Source: Taibaiella sp041660405 (GTDB lineage: Bacteria; Bacteroidota; Bacteroidia; Chitinophagales; Chitinophagaceae). From it: a stretch of 64,000 nucleotides of DNA. The position numbers and the translations under genes were made by a program. Where the stretch lies: contig JBAZWL010000008.1 of assembly GCA_041660405.1 (NCBI GenBank), positions 1-64,000 on the forward strand, given 5' to 3'. Below, in pieces: positions 34,350-44,217 of this stretch (position 1 is the first letter of the stretch; each line of letters starts with the position of its first letter). The notes beneath the pieces are model-generated. The model made no database searches, was not told where the DNA came from, and saw only the letters and a list, made by a program, of their open reading frames with translations.

Positions 34350-35840
34350 ATGACAAATGAAAAATCATCATATAAAGCTATCATAAAAGCAACATCTATA
34401 TTTGGTGGTGTTCAGGTCTTTACAATTCTTTTAAGTATAATTAAAGCTAAAACAGTTGCGTTATGGTTAGGCCCTTCAGGAATGGGGGTAATTGCTTTAC
34501 TAACTTCTGCGACTGGGTTGATCAGTAATATCAGCAATTTCGGGCTATCAAATGCTGCAGTAAAAAATATAGCTGCTTCCAATAATTCAGGCAATCAAAT
34601 AAATCTGGCCAGAACCACTAAAGTTTTCAAATTGCTGGTGTGGGGCACAGGGTTATTAGGAATGTTTATAGTGCTCATTTTCTCCAATGTATTGAGCAAG
34701 CTTAATTTTGGCGACTCCAGCTATGTGATTGCATTTTGCATCTTGTCATTAACAGTATTGTTCAACCAGCTTACTCAAGGGTACCTTGCCATCTTGCAAG
34801 GCACACAACGCTTAAAATTGCTGGCAAAATCATCGTTGCTTGGAGCCTTTATTGGTTCTGCCATTATCATAACTATCTATTATTTCTATCGGGAAAAAGG
34901 TATTGTGACCAGCCTACTTGTAACCTCGGCAGTACCCTTATTGATAGCGGTCTTTTATTCTGCGAAGGTTAAATTGCCAACTATATCTATTTCATTCAAG
35001 GACTTAGAGCTTGAAGGATCCAACATGTTAAAAATGGGGTTTCTGATCAGCATGACTGGGTTGCTTTCTCAGGCAGTATATTTTTTGATTCGATTGTTCA
35101 TTACAAGAAATGGGAGCGTGAGTGACGTAGGGCTGTATAGTTCAGGTTTTACCATAGTAAGTACCTATTTTGGAATGATCTTTACAGCAATGGGTACCGA
35201 CTATTATCCAAGGCTTTCAGCAATAGCTGGCGATAGAGAGAAAGCAAATAAAGAAATAAATTATCAGGCCGAAATTGCTATTTTGATTATTGCACCACTA
35301 CTGACTATATTTTTGATCTTTATAAAATATGGCATTATAATACTATATTCTGAAGCTTTTGTCAATATGGTTCCCATGATGAGATGGGCGGTAATGGGTA
35401 TTATGTTTCAGGCATTCAGCTGGTCAATAGCCTTTATTTTTTTAGCGAAAGGCGATTCAAAAACCTATTTTTGGAACGAGGTAATTGCCCTGACTTATTT
35501 TCTTGCGTTAAATGTTGTATTTTATAAAATATTAGGTTTTGCCGGGCTTGGGACAGCATTTATGATTAATTACATTGTTTATTCCATTCACATGTTTGGA
35601 GTAGCCAAGATAAAATATGGTTTTAAGTTGGCCGGATCGCTGAACCGTGATTTTACTGTTCAATTAATATGCGTATCGCTTGGGTTTTTAATAACCCAGG
35701 TTTTAACGGGCCCAATTTTTTATATTGCAGGCGTAGGAATTATTTTAATATCGTCGACCTACTCTATCATTATTTTAAATAAAAGAATGGGTATTCAGCA
35801 ATCTGTACGAAGTTTTTTAAATAGAAAAAATGGCAAATAG
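34350..35840 (+). CDS. O-antigen/polysaccharide flippase (Wzx, PST family)
   Basis: A 496-residue integral membrane protein with about 12-14 hydrophobic helices. The N-terminal AIIKATSIFGGVQVFTILLS followed by VALWLGPSGMGVIALLTS is characteristic of O-antigen translocases. It should flip the undecaprenyl-linked repeat unit across the inner membrane. ATG 34350 is preferred; an in-frame TTG at 34299 adds 17 unlikely residues. It overlaps the next gene by 11 bp. The 135-nt gap before it is one of the longer ones in the operon. Confidence 0.92.
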   Translation: MTNEKSSYKAIIKATSIFGGVQVFTILLSIIKAKTVALWLGPSGMGVIALLTSATGLISNISNFGLSNAAVKNIAASNNSGNQINLARTTKVFKLLVWGTGLLGMFIVLIFSNVLSKLNFGDSSYVIAFCILSLTVLFNQLTQGYLAILQGTQRLKLLAKSSLLGAFIGSAIIITIYYFYREKGIVTSLLVTSAVPLLIAVFYSAKVKLPTISISFKDLELEGSNMLKMGFLISMTGLLSQAVYFLIRLFITRNGSVSDVGLYSSGFTIVSTYFGMIFTAMGTDYYPRLSAIAGDREKANKEINYQAEIAILIIAPLLTIFLIFIKYGIIILYSEAFVNMVPMMRWAVMGIMFQAFSWSIAFIFLAKGDSKTYFWNEVIALTYFLALNVVFYKILGFAGLGTAFMINYIVYSIHMFGVAKIKYGFKLAGSLNRDFTVQLICVSLGFLITQVLTGPIFYIAGVGIILISSTYSIIILNKRMGIQQSVRSFLNRKNGK

Positions 35841-36717
35841 TTTAGTTTCAATTGTTGTTGTCAGCTATAATCATGCTAAATATCTGGTTGAATGTCTTGA
35901 TAGTATATTGGGTCAAACGTATAAGAACTGGGAACTTATTGTTGTTGATGATGCTTCTGCCGACAATTCAGTAAAAGTTTATAATGATTGGCTCGAACAA
36001 AATAATGTTGTGGCTAAAAAAATTTATAATAAACAAAATAAAGGATTGATAAAGACACTGAACTCGTCTATCTCACATTGTAGCGGAATATATATTAAAT
36101 TGTTTGCTGCAGATGATGTGATGCATGAAGAACTATTGTCCGCATGCGTTAGTAAATTTGAAGAGGATGATGATGATTTAGGGATTATATTTTCAAATGC
36201 ACAATTTATTAATGAGCACTCTGAAAAATTGGAACAATATTTGCTCCCAGAAAAAGTGGTTGATGGATGGATTTTTGAAAAATTAATGGCTGGAAATTTC
36301 ATTGCTGCTTTAACAGCAATGATTAAAGCCGAAGTTTACAAAAAAGTAGGCAATTATGATGAAGAAATCTGGATAGAAGATTGGGAATTCTGGCTAAGGG
36401 CTGCCCAATGCTACAAATTTGCTTATATTTCAGCATCACTTGCTTATTACAGAATGCACAGCAGTAATATAAGCGCAGATAAACCAAAGATGGCTAAAGG
36501 GGAGTGGGACATACTTATGAAGTATGATAAAGAAGGGAAATATCGGAAAAGCGTAAATAATTTTGTAAGAGATAGATTCTTTAATGTTTCGAATAAAAAA
36601 GAAATGTTACAATTGTATAGTATCTACCCATATAAAAGCAACGTTTTGTATCTCTTTTTGAAGTTAGGTATGCCAAGAAAATTCTATCGGTTATACCAGC
36701 TAGTCTTTAAACAATGA
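35830..36717 (+). CDS. Family 2 glycosyltransferase
   Basis: A 295-residue GT-A fold glycosyltransferase. SIVVVSYNHAKYLVECLDSI opens the nucleotide-binding domain, VVDDASADNS carries the first acidic motif, and KLFAADDVMHEELL the metal-binding DxD-like motif. WIEDWEFWLRAAQ provides the likely catalytic acidic residues. Donor and acceptor cannot be told. It overlaps the flippase gene upstream. Confidence 0.9.
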   Translation: MANSLVSIVVVSYNHAKYLVECLDSILGQTYKNWELIVVDDASADNSVKVYNDWLEQNNVVAKKIYNKQNKGLIKTLNSSISHCSGIYIKLFAADDVMHEELLSACVSKFEEDDDDLGIIFSNAQFINEHSEKLEQYLLPEKVVDGWIFEKLMAGNFIAALTAMIKAEVYKKVGNYDEEIWIEDWEFWLRAAQCYKFAYISASLAYYRMHSSNISADKPKMAKGEWDILMKYDKEGKYRKSVNNFVRDRFFNVSNKKEMLQLYSIYPYKSNVLYLFLKLGMPRKFYRLYQLVFKQ

Positions 36718-36734
36718 TTGCATTAATAGCAAAA

Positions 36735-37718
36735 ATGAAACTCAGTATAATTATTCCGGTTTATAATGTTGAACAATATCTCCAGAGGTGTTTCGATTCT
36801 GTGAAAGGGGAAGCTAATAATGCTACAGACTGCGAAATCATTTTTGTAAATGATGGCTCAACAGATAATAGCCTTGAAATTATAAAGGAATATAAGCTAC
36901 ATTACTCTTTTGTAACAGTTATAGACCAGGTTAATCAGGGATTATCTGCTGCAAGAAATGTGGGAATAAAGGAATCTAAAGGCGAATATTTTATCTTACT
37001 GGATTCTGACGATTGGCTTGAGTTAGGAGAAATTATAAAGGTTTATGATCTGGCAGTAAAAAATGATGTTGACCTAGCAGGGTTCCACTTACAATTTGTG
37101 AATGAGCATTTTGAAGTTACAGGCATTTCTATTAAACACCCACTACCTTATAACAAAATAATAAGTGGACAGGATGCCTTAATAAAGGGTTATCAGCCTT
37201 CATCGGCCTGCCTTTTCCTATATAAATCCTCTTTTATTAAAGAAAATAAACTTGAGTTTTACAGAGGCATCATGCAGGAAGATGTGGAATTTACCTTGCG
37301 GTTATTGATATATGCAGAGAAGGCTATATTTACTGATATAATAGGCTATAGTTATTATAGAAGATCGGACAGCATGACAACAACAATGTCTGGGAAAAAG
37401 GTTGAACAGTATTTAAGCGATAGTATTATCGTTGCCAGCCTTATAAAAGGCAACTTGAAAAGTCAGAAGAAGATTTTTTCTAAACCATTGCAGGAGGCAA
37501 TAAAAAAGAATTATAATAGTGTTGTCTGGAACTTGTTGTGGCGATTTAGATCGAAACCTGGAGAGGTAAGTAAGGCATTCAGGAATGAGTGTATTGATGA
37601 ATTGAAAAAAAAGTCCTTATATCCTATAAAAGGACCATTGAAAACACCCTTTCAGAACGTGACCAGGGTGTTGTTTAATTTCGAAACATTGTTTAGAATA
37701 CTATTGAAGGGAGATTAA
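36735..37718 (+). CDS. Family 2 glycosyltransferase
   Basis: A 327-residue GT2 enzyme: KLSIIIPVYNVEQYLQRCFD, IIFVNDGSTDNS, FILLDSDDWLELGE (DxD motif) and IMQEDVEFTLRLLI (catalytic ED). An upstream in-frame ATG at 36714 overlaps the preceding stop codon as ATGA and would add seven residues; I prefer 36735 because GT2 proteins usually start right before KLSIIIPVYN, but the coupled start is possible. Confidence 0.9.
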   Translation: MKLSIIIPVYNVEQYLQRCFDSVKGEANNATDCEIIFVNDGSTDNSLEIIKEYKLHYSFVTVIDQVNQGLSAARNVGIKESKGEYFILLDSDDWLELGEIIKVYDLAVKNDVDLAGFHLQFVNEHFEVTGISIKHPLPYNKIISGQDALIKGYQPSSACLFLYKSSFIKENKLEFYRGIMQEDVEFTLRLLIYAEKAIFTDIIGYSYYRRSDSMTTTMSGKKVEQYLSDSIIVASLIKGNLKSQKKIFSKPLQEAIKKNYNSVVWNLLWRFRSKPGEVSKAFRNECIDELKKKSLYPIKGPLKTPFQNVTRVLFNFETLFRILLKGD

Positions 37719-37766
37719 AAAATACTAAAAAGGTTACCTCTTTAGCGGAGTGGCCATAAATACTTA

Positions 37767-38999
37767 ATGACTCAAGAACAGAATACAACACAAGTATACT
37801 TTGTAGATCAGACTTCAGAGCGGGATCATCATATGGTATTTAATGCAAGTATGATTAAGGTCTTGATGCTGCTTTATCCCAATGCTCAGATGAACGTCTG
37901 TAGTATACTGACCAATCAGGAAAGTGTAAAGCAATTGTTGTCCAAAGATGCATTAGACAAAATTAACTTTGCATCGATCCATAACCCCAAAGTAAAGAAT
38001 GGGAATAAGGTATTAAAAGCATTAAATTATTTCAGAAAAGAAATAATTCGTTTTCAGGTGTTCAGAAAAATGTTAAGAACCACCAGTCGGCAAGATCTGA
38101 TTTTTTTATCGATTACAACCTTTACTTCGTTCACCCTTTTTAAGTTTCTGAAACAATTTTATCGCACCAGAGTAATAGCAGTATTGCATGGTGATATAGA
38201 CTTTATATATTTTCCTACAAACTGTATTGAACGGATTAATGCAAAAGCCCATAAGTGGATTTTTCGAAAAAAACTGCCGGAATTTAAGTATCTCCTGCTG
38301 AACAAAATTGCAAAAAAAAATCTGATAAATGACAGGTATTTAAAAGAGGATGAAGTATATGAAATAGATCATCCCTTTACATTTTTGAAAAATGATTTCA
38401 GGCTTAGAGAACAGGAAACGTGGCAACCTGTGAAAATAGGACATATCGGAAGCATGGAGGTGGAGCGCAAAAACTCGCATTACATTTATACACTGGCCGA
38501 AAAATTTCAGGAAGAGATAAAAAATGGTTTATTGCAATTTAGAATTGCCGGGCTGATAACACCAAGCGTGATTAAGTATAAAAATGAATGGGTACATGAA
38601 GTGGTGGGGAATAATGAGCCTGATAAGCCTCAATACCTTACCCGCAGCCAATACGAGAGCGAGCTAAAATTGCTGGATTATTGCATCTTTTTTTATCCTG
38701 AACACCAGTATATTTATAGGGCTAGTGGAGCTGTTGTCGATTTTATTAACGGCCTTATACCTATTATTACACTTAAGCACCCTTTCTTTGACTATTTATT
38801 TGAAATAGGTGGGAATATTGGATTTGTTTGTAATGACCTGAACGAAATGGAAATACTTTTGAAAAGAATGGCACATGCAGATCCTGAAATTTTAGACCAA
38901 TACAAACAACAGCAAAAGAATATTCAACTTTTACAGGGACGATTCAGTGTAGAGACTATAGCAAAAGATCTTAAGCATCAAATGGCTCTACATTTCTAA
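37767..38999 (+). CDS. Probable GT-B type glycosyltransferase
   Basis: A 410-residue soluble protein without clear GT signature at the N-terminus. The middle and C-terminal parts resemble GT-B folds: VKIGHIGSMEVERKNSHYIY at the start of a second Rossmann-like domain, LKLLDYCIFFYPEHQYIYRASGAVVDFINGLIPIITL as the sugar-nucleotide region, then an FVCNDLNEMEILLKRM tail. It sits between a GT2 gene and the polymerase. Activity is inferred from fold pattern and context. Confidence 0.65.
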   Translation: MTQEQNTTQVYFVDQTSERDHHMVFNASMIKVLMLLYPNAQMNVCSILTNQESVKQLLSKDALDKINFASIHNPKVKNGNKVLKALNYFRKEIIRFQVFRKMLRTTSRQDLIFLSITTFTSFTLFKFLKQFYRTRVIAVLHGDIDFIYFPTNCIERINAKAHKWIFRKKLPEFKYLLLNKIAKKNLINDRYLKEDEVYEIDHPFTFLKNDFRLREQETWQPVKIGHIGSMEVERKNSHYIYTLAEKFQEEIKNGLLQFRIAGLITPSVIKYKNEWVHEVVGNNEPDKPQYLTRSQYESELKLLDYCIFFYPEHQYIYRASGAVVDFINGLIPIITLKHPFFDYLFEIGGNIGFVCNDLNEMEILLKRMAHADPEILDQYKQQQKNIQLLQGRFSVETIAKDLKHQMALHF

Positions 39000-39011
39000 A
39001 TTATACTCTAC

Positions 39012-40097
39012 ATGCTTCCATATTTGTTCATCTTATTGCTTGTCTGCACCTTATTTATTTGCGAGAAGTGGATAAAACAAAGTTGGCCTTATTATATTCT
39101 GCTGATTATTCTCATCCTCTTTGAAGGTTTCCGGGATATGATCGGCGGGTTTGATGTATATATTTATGGCCAGTTTTACGAAATGGATTATAGGCTTATC
39201 CTTCTTTTTGAGCCATTCGAACCTGGCTTCAGATTGTTTGCAGTGTTGTGCAAACTGATTATTGATAAAAGGGAATTTTTCTTTTTTGTAATAGCCATGG
39301 CTATGTTATATATGCATTTCAGAACCATAAAGAGAAGCACTAACTTACTGTATTTTGCACTTTTTATTTACTTCTGCAAGTTTTACCTGTTTAGTTTCAT
39401 TTATTTGAGGCAAGGTTTGGCTATGGGTTTTATATGGTTTACCCTTCCTTATATTCTGAATAAAAAATATCTGAAAGCATCATTGTTATTTGCTTTGGCA
39501 TTTCTGTTCCATAAAAGTTCCCTGATATTTTTGCCTATGTTATTTATATCAAACAGAAGATTTAATTCTGTTCAATTAACCTTTGGTATCGTTGTGTTTG
39601 CAATTGTATTTGCCAGTCCAATAGGGCAAATTGTTAGCCGGTTAGTAGCAGATGCTTCAGAAAATAATAAGCTGAATATCTATGCAGAAAAACATTCTGC
39701 TATTAATATATTTTACGTTGCCGAACTTCTGTTATTTACGTCTCTTGCCTTTATCTTCAAAAAGTATTTTTATCAATATAAAGAGACCATGTTGATTTTT
39801 AATGGCTTTATCTTCTATATTTTGATGTCTATTGTAGGCTTAACAAATGGTTCGTTTGTAAGATTGGCCTGGTATTTCTTCATATTTGTAGTGCTTGCCA
39901 TTCCATTCATGTACAGTTTTCTGCAAGATCAAAAATTGAAAACGATATTTAAATCGTTTGTCTTTGTTTATTATATTGCGGTATTCCTGAGGTTACTTTT
40001 TGTATTTGATAATGGTGATTTTATGCCGTATAAAACCATTTTCCAGGATTTTGATCGAGAAGGAATGTGGGATCACATGGAATACAGAAAACGATAA
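39012..40097 (+). CDS. EpsG-family membrane protein, probable polysaccharide polymerase (Wzy)
   Basis: A 361-residue protein with about ten membrane helices. FIYLRQGLAMGFIWFTL and ALAFLFHKSSLIFLPML are the conserved RQ and HxSxL motifs of the EpsG family. EpsG proteins take the Wzy position in exopolysaccharide clusters. With the PST flippase, Wzz-like protein and SLBB exporter, this completes a Wzx/Wzy-type assembly line. Confidence 0.86.
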   Translation: MLPYLFILLLVCTLFICEKWIKQSWPYYILLIILILFEGFRDMIGGFDVYIYGQFYEMDYRLILLFEPFEPGFRLFAVLCKLIIDKREFFFFVIAMAMLYMHFRTIKRSTNLLYFALFIYFCKFYLFSFIYLRQGLAMGFIWFTLPYILNKKYLKASLLFALAFLFHKSSLIFLPMLFISNRRFNSVQLTFGIVVFAIVFASPIGQIVSRLVADASENNKLNIYAEKHSAINIFYVAELLLFTSLAFIFKKYFYQYKETMLIFNGFIFYILMSIVGLTNGSFVRLAWYFFIFVVLAIPFMYSFLQDQKLKTIFKSFVFVYYIAVFLRLLFVFDNGDFMPYKTIFQDFDREGMWDHMEYRKR

Positions 40098-40100
40098 TTC

Positions 40101-41006
40101 ATGAACTTGCTTACTATTTTCACACCGACTTATAACAGGGCTCATTTGCTGCAAAGAGTTTATGACAGTTTATTAGCACAGACAGTCAAGGATTTTGAAT
40201 GGGTGATTGTAGATGATGGAAGCTCGGATAATACACCAGAGCTAATCCAACAATTTGCAGACGAGCAGCGGATTAAAATTGTATTTGAAAAACAAATTAA
40301 TTCGGGCAAACATATAGCAGTAAATCGCGGATTACAATTAGCTTCAGGTGAATTATTTCTTATTCTGGATAGTGACGATGAGCTAACACCAGATGCGGTA
40401 ATCAAAGTGACGACACAATGGAGTAACCTCCAAAAAGTAACAGACTTTGAGACATTCGGAGGGTTGGTAGCCAATAAATCGTATACCAATGGCAAAGAGA
40501 TTGGTAGCGGGACGAGTTACGAAATATTGGATACAACCATAATTGACTATCGCTTTCATCGAAAAATTAAAGGCGATAAGCTGGAAATTTTCAAGACTCA
40601 ATTAATTAAACAATACCCTTTTCCAGTTAACGGTGAAAAGTTTTGCCCCGAAGCGTTAATCTGGAACCGTATTGGTTCAAAATATAAGTTCCGTTTTTTT
40701 AATGATTCTATTTATTTTGCTGAATATTTGCCTCACGGGCTCTCCGACAGAATTGTGACTCTCAGAAAAAAAAATCCGAACAACGCGGCAGTTTATTATG
40801 CCGAGCTCGCAGCGTATCATATTCCCTTTGCTGAAAAGATAAAAGCAGGTATTAATTATTGGAGATTCTGTATTTATGATAAATCAACATCGGTATTAAA
40901 AAAACTGATTACAATAAATCCATTGATTGGCCTGGTAACACTACCCTTCGGGCTGGTGATGGCATTAAGGGATATTAAGAACAACAGTAAGCTGAGCGGA
41001 AAATAG
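40101..41006 (+). CDS. Family 2 glycosyltransferase
   Basis: A 301-residue GT2 enzyme. LLTIFTPTYNRAHLLQRVYD, WVIVDDGSSDNTPELI and LFLILDSDDELTPDAVI (DxD) define the GT-A domain. The C-terminal part has a conserved LPHGLSDRIVTLRKKNP segment typical of this Bacteroidota subgroup. It starts 4 nt after the polymerase gene. Confidence 0.9.
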   Translation: MNLLTIFTPTYNRAHLLQRVYDSLLAQTVKDFEWVIVDDGSSDNTPELIQQFADEQRIKIVFEKQINSGKHIAVNRGLQLASGELFLILDSDDELTPDAVIKVTTQWSNLQKVTDFETFGGLVANKSYTNGKEIGSGTSYEILDTTIIDYRFHRKIKGDKLEIFKTQLIKQYPFPVNGEKFCPEALIWNRIGSKYKFRFFNDSIYFAEYLPHGLSDRIVTLRKKNPNNAAVYYAELAAYHIPFAEKIKAGINYWRFCIYDKSTSVLKKLITINPLIGLVTLPFGLVMALRDIKNNSKLSGK

Positions 41007-41012
41007 AATCTG

Positions 41013-42122
41013 ATGGAAAAGAACAAGAATCCCAAAGTCCTGCATATCATCAATGAGATGGGCCTGGGTGGAGCAGAAGTATTGCTCATGGAGTCGTTAT
41101 ACTTATTTGCTGAAAAAAGTCTTACAGCAGACCTTCTTGTATTGATTGCAAGAGATAAAAGTGCGCTTATCCCGGAAATGAGAGGAAAGGAGATGTTTAA
41201 TGTAACGACCTTAAATAAGGAAAACTATTATGATCCATTGCTGGTATTTAAATTAATGCCACACATCAGAAAGTATGATATTGTACATGTTCATCTGTTC
41301 CCTTCATTGTATTGGGTTGTTTTGGCAAAGATTTTGAGTTTTTCAAAAGTGAAACTGGTTTTTACAGAACATTCGACCAATAACAAAAGGATGAATAAAT
41401 TTTTATTCTCCCTTGCGGATAGATTGTTTTATAGCTTTTACAGAAAAATAATCACTATTTCAGAAGATGTGGATATTGTCCTGAAAAAGCATTTGAAGTT
41501 TAAAGATTCCAGGTTTAAGCTCATTCATAACGGTATTAATCTAAGGAAAATCAGCAAAGCGTTGCCTTATCCTGTAACAGATTTCTTTCCGGATGCAGGT
41601 GCAGATACGAAAATAATTATGATGGTTGCAGGCTTTAAAAGGCCTAAAGACCATGAAACCTTAATAAGGGCCATTTCAATTTTGCCTGCCCACATTAAGC
41701 TATTACTTGCAGGCAACGGAGATACGCGTCCGGAGGCTGAAAACCTGGTTTCGGAGTTAAACCTGCAGGATAGGGTTAAGTTCTTGGGTGCCCGGAAAGA
41801 CGTACCTGATTTACTCAAAACTGCTGATATTCTGGTTTTGTCCTCTAAGTACGAAGGACTGTCGCTGTCAAGTGTGGAAGGTATGGCCGCTGGGAAACCT
41901 TTCATTGCCACTGAAGTACCCGGACTGATAGATGTTGTAAAGAATGCAGGTTTGCTTTTTCCTTTTGGTGACGAACAAAAACTGGTAGAAATTATCACTC
42001 AGTTGTTGAGTGATAGAGCCTATTATAATGAAATTGCTGCCCGATGTGTGGAGAAGGCAAAATCGTATGATATTGAGCAAATGATCAATAAAGAAATTGA
42101 ACTTTATAAAAGTATTGTATAA
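41013..42122 (+). CDS. Family 4 glycosyltransferase
   Basis: A 369-residue GT-B retaining glycosyltransferase. The N-terminal loop INEMGLGGAEVLLMES and the C-terminal E-x7-E motif in YEGLSLSSVEGMAAGKPFIATEVPG are diagnostic of GT4. KIIMMVAGFKRPKDHETLIRA begins the donor-binding domain. Its last base is the first base of the next start codon. Confidence 0.93.
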   Translation: MEKNKNPKVLHIINEMGLGGAEVLLMESLYLFAEKSLTADLLVLIARDKSALIPEMRGKEMFNVTTLNKENYYDPLLVFKLMPHIRKYDIVHVHLFPSLYWVVLAKILSFSKVKLVFTEHSTNNKRMNKFLFSLADRLFYSFYRKIITISEDVDIVLKKHLKFKDSRFKLIHNGINLRKISKALPYPVTDFFPDAGADTKIIMMVAGFKRPKDHETLIRAISILPAHIKLLLAGNGDTRPEAENLVSELNLQDRVKFLGARKDVPDLLKTADILVLSSKYEGLSLSSVEGMAAGKPFIATEVPGLIDVVKNAGLLFPFGDEQKLVEIITQLLSDRAYYNEIAARCVEKAKSYDIEQMINKEIELYKSIV

Positions 42123-43168
42123 TGGAACTTGAAATTTTGGAACTGGACAGAACGTCTATGAAGTTTTATAAAGACTGTTTCGATCAGAATGATAATCCCA
42201 GGGATATGCGGCTGATTGATTGGCAGTTTTTTCAGAACAATGCTAAAATCATTACTACTATTGCTTATGATCCTGTTGCAAAAAGGACAGCCGGCATTTA
42301 TGCGAGCTATTCCGTAAGGTTTAAAGTAGATGGTAAGGAACACCTGGCCTGCCATGCCGTTGATCTCATTACCGATGTACATTACAGAGGAAAGGGGTTA
42401 TATACTATGCTTGCTTCAAACGTATTTAAGAAAGCTGAAGAACAGAATATGCTCTTCACATACGGTATTCCTAATGGCAATGCGATACATGGATACAGGA
42501 CCAAACTTGCCTGGGTTATCATGGATCCCCTTCCATTTTTAATTAAGCCGTTAAGGACAAAATATTTTACGGATAAAATTAAGCCGTTAAAGTTTCTACC
42601 CAATATAAATCTGTCTAATCCTTTTGCCAGTAAAGGATCCCAAAAAGGGTTTTCGATAAAAAAAGAAAATATGTTTCCTGAAGCAGTAAACGGTATCTGG
42701 GATATTTTTTCTGAACGTATTAAAGTTGCAGTTATCAGGGATAAAGAATATCTCAACTGGAGATACATTCAAAAGCCATTGGAGCAATACGATATTGCCC
42801 ATTGCTACGATAAGGATAACCGGTATCTGGGCTTTGTTGTGTATGCAGTGAAGGAAAAGCATAATGGTAAAATAGCTTACATTATGGAGTTGGTGTACGA
42901 TCTGAACATTCCAGACTCCGGAAAAGAATTGTTGAAATTTGCTGTTAACGATATCAGGAAACAAAAGGCAGATTGTATTTTAAGCTGGTGTTTTGAACAT
43001 TCACCAAATTATAAGGTGCTGAACAAAGCTTTCTTTCTTAATATGCCGGAAAAATTAAGGCCTATTGAAATGCATTTCGGTGCAAAAATTTATAGCCAGA
43101 AACTTAAAGATGTTATTGGAGACAGAAGTAGTTGGTATATTAGTTATTCAGATTCAGATACTGTATAA
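42122..43168 (+). CDS. GNAT family acetyltransferase of the polysaccharide cluster
   Basis: A 348-residue protein with a GNAT core in its first third: HAVDLITDVHYRGKGLYTML contains the Q/RxxGxG-type acetyl-CoA loop (YRGKGLY), followed by GIPNGNAIHGYRTKLAW. The C-terminal two thirds carry a second GNAT-like or acceptor-binding domain. It is placed between a GT4 and a deacetylase and overlaps the GT4 gene by one base (TAATG). It probably acylates a sugar in the polymer. Confidence 0.78.
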   Translation: MELEILELDRTSMKFYKDCFDQNDNPRDMRLIDWQFFQNNAKIITTIAYDPVAKRTAGIYASYSVRFKVDGKEHLACHAVDLITDVHYRGKGLYTMLASNVFKKAEEQNMLFTYGIPNGNAIHGYRTKLAWVIMDPLPFLIKPLRTKYFTDKIKPLKFLPNINLSNPFASKGSQKGFSIKKENMFPEAVNGIWDIFSERIKVAVIRDKEYLNWRYIQKPLEQYDIAHCYDKDNRYLGFVVYAVKEKHNGKIAYIMELVYDLNIPDSGKELLKFAVNDIRKQKADCILSWCFEHSPNYKVLNKAFFLNMPEKLRPIEMHFGAKIYSQKLKDVIGDRSSWYISYSDSDTV

Positions 43169-44131
43169 ATGGAACAGGGAAAATTTGTTATATCGTTGGA
43201 TTTTGAATTGCACTGGGGTGTGGCAGAATTGTGGAACATCAAGGACCGCATAGATTACTTTACTACCACACGGCGTAGCATTCCTGTTGTGCTTAACCTT
43301 TTTGAACAATATAAAATTCATGCTACCTGGGCTACTGTCGGCTTTTTATTTGCAAAAAATAAGAAACAGTTATTGGAATTTTGCCCGGACCTGCGGCCCA
43401 ATTATGAATCTAGAAAACTTTCTTATTATAGCTTGATTGATAACAATGAAATCGGTAACGATGAACAGGATGATCCATTTCATTATGCACATTTCCTGAT
43501 TGAGCAGATCGTAAAAACCCCTGGCCAGGAATTAGGTACGCATACTTTTGCCCACTATTACTGTAACGAGCCAGGGCAAAACCATCTTCAGTTCGATGCA
43601 GATTTGAAGGCTGCACAATCTTTATCAAAGGAAAATTTTGGAATTGAACTTCAGTCGCTAGTATTTCCGAGGAACCAATTCAACACTGAATATATTGATA
43701 TTGCCCGGAAGAATGGAATCAAAGTAGCCAGATCAAATCCAGATGTTTGGTTTTGGAGAAAACAGTCAAAGTTTACACCACTAGCCAGGGCAGCTGATGC
43801 CTTGTTTTCTATTAGTACACCACTTGCCTTTAAAGAAATAAGAACAAAGGATAATGAAGTATTGCTTTTGCCTGCCAGTAGATTTTTAAGAGCTTATTCT
43901 GAAAAGGAAAAAATGGTTCATAACATTAAGCTAAGCAGGATAAAAAAGGAAATGACTTATGCCGCACAAAATGGTTTGAGTTATCATTTATGGTGGCATC
44001 CACATAATTTTGGATATTTTCTGGAAAAAAATCTTATTTTTTTGGAGCAAATACTAAAGCATTATCAAATGCTGAATGAAAAATTTGGGTTTGAATCCAA
44101 CTCTATGATTGAAATGTATAAAACAACCTAA
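43169..44131 (+). CDS. Polysaccharide deacetylase family protein
   Basis: A 320-residue NodB-type protein. The first motif is FVISLDFELHWGV (Asp-Phe-Glu replacing the usual Asp-Asp), the metal-binding HxxxH is in LGTHTFAHYYC, and SLVFPRNQFNTEY and HLWWHPHNFG give later motifs. It may remove N- or O-acetyl groups from the polymer or its precursor. There is no signal peptide, so it acts in the cytoplasm or on lipid-linked units. It starts directly after the GNAT stop codon. Confidence 0.86.
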   Translation: MEQGKFVISLDFELHWGVAELWNIKDRIDYFTTTRRSIPVVLNLFEQYKIHATWATVGFLFAKNKKQLLEFCPDLRPNYESRKLSYYSLIDNNEIGNDEQDDPFHYAHFLIEQIVKTPGQELGTHTFAHYYCNEPGQNHLQFDADLKAAQSLSKENFGIELQSLVFPRNQFNTEYIDIARKNGIKVARSNPDVWFWRKQSKFTPLARAADALFSISTPLAFKEIRTKDNEVLLLPASRFLRAYSEKEKMVHNIKLSRIKKEMTYAAQNGLSYHLWWHPHNFGYFLEKNLIFLEQILKHYQMLNEKFGFESNSMIEMYKTT

Positions 44132-44217
44132 TTACGTTGCGAAGCATATTGCTTTATACAAATCACTGCTGAAAAATTAAAGAACATATGCCCTGTCTGA
44201 ATATGGAATTAAAAGGA

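Noticed and set aside
41567..41998. 143-codon minus-strand ORF inside the GT4 gene
   Set aside because: It is fully antisense to a well supported glycosyltransferase and shows no recognisable protein features.
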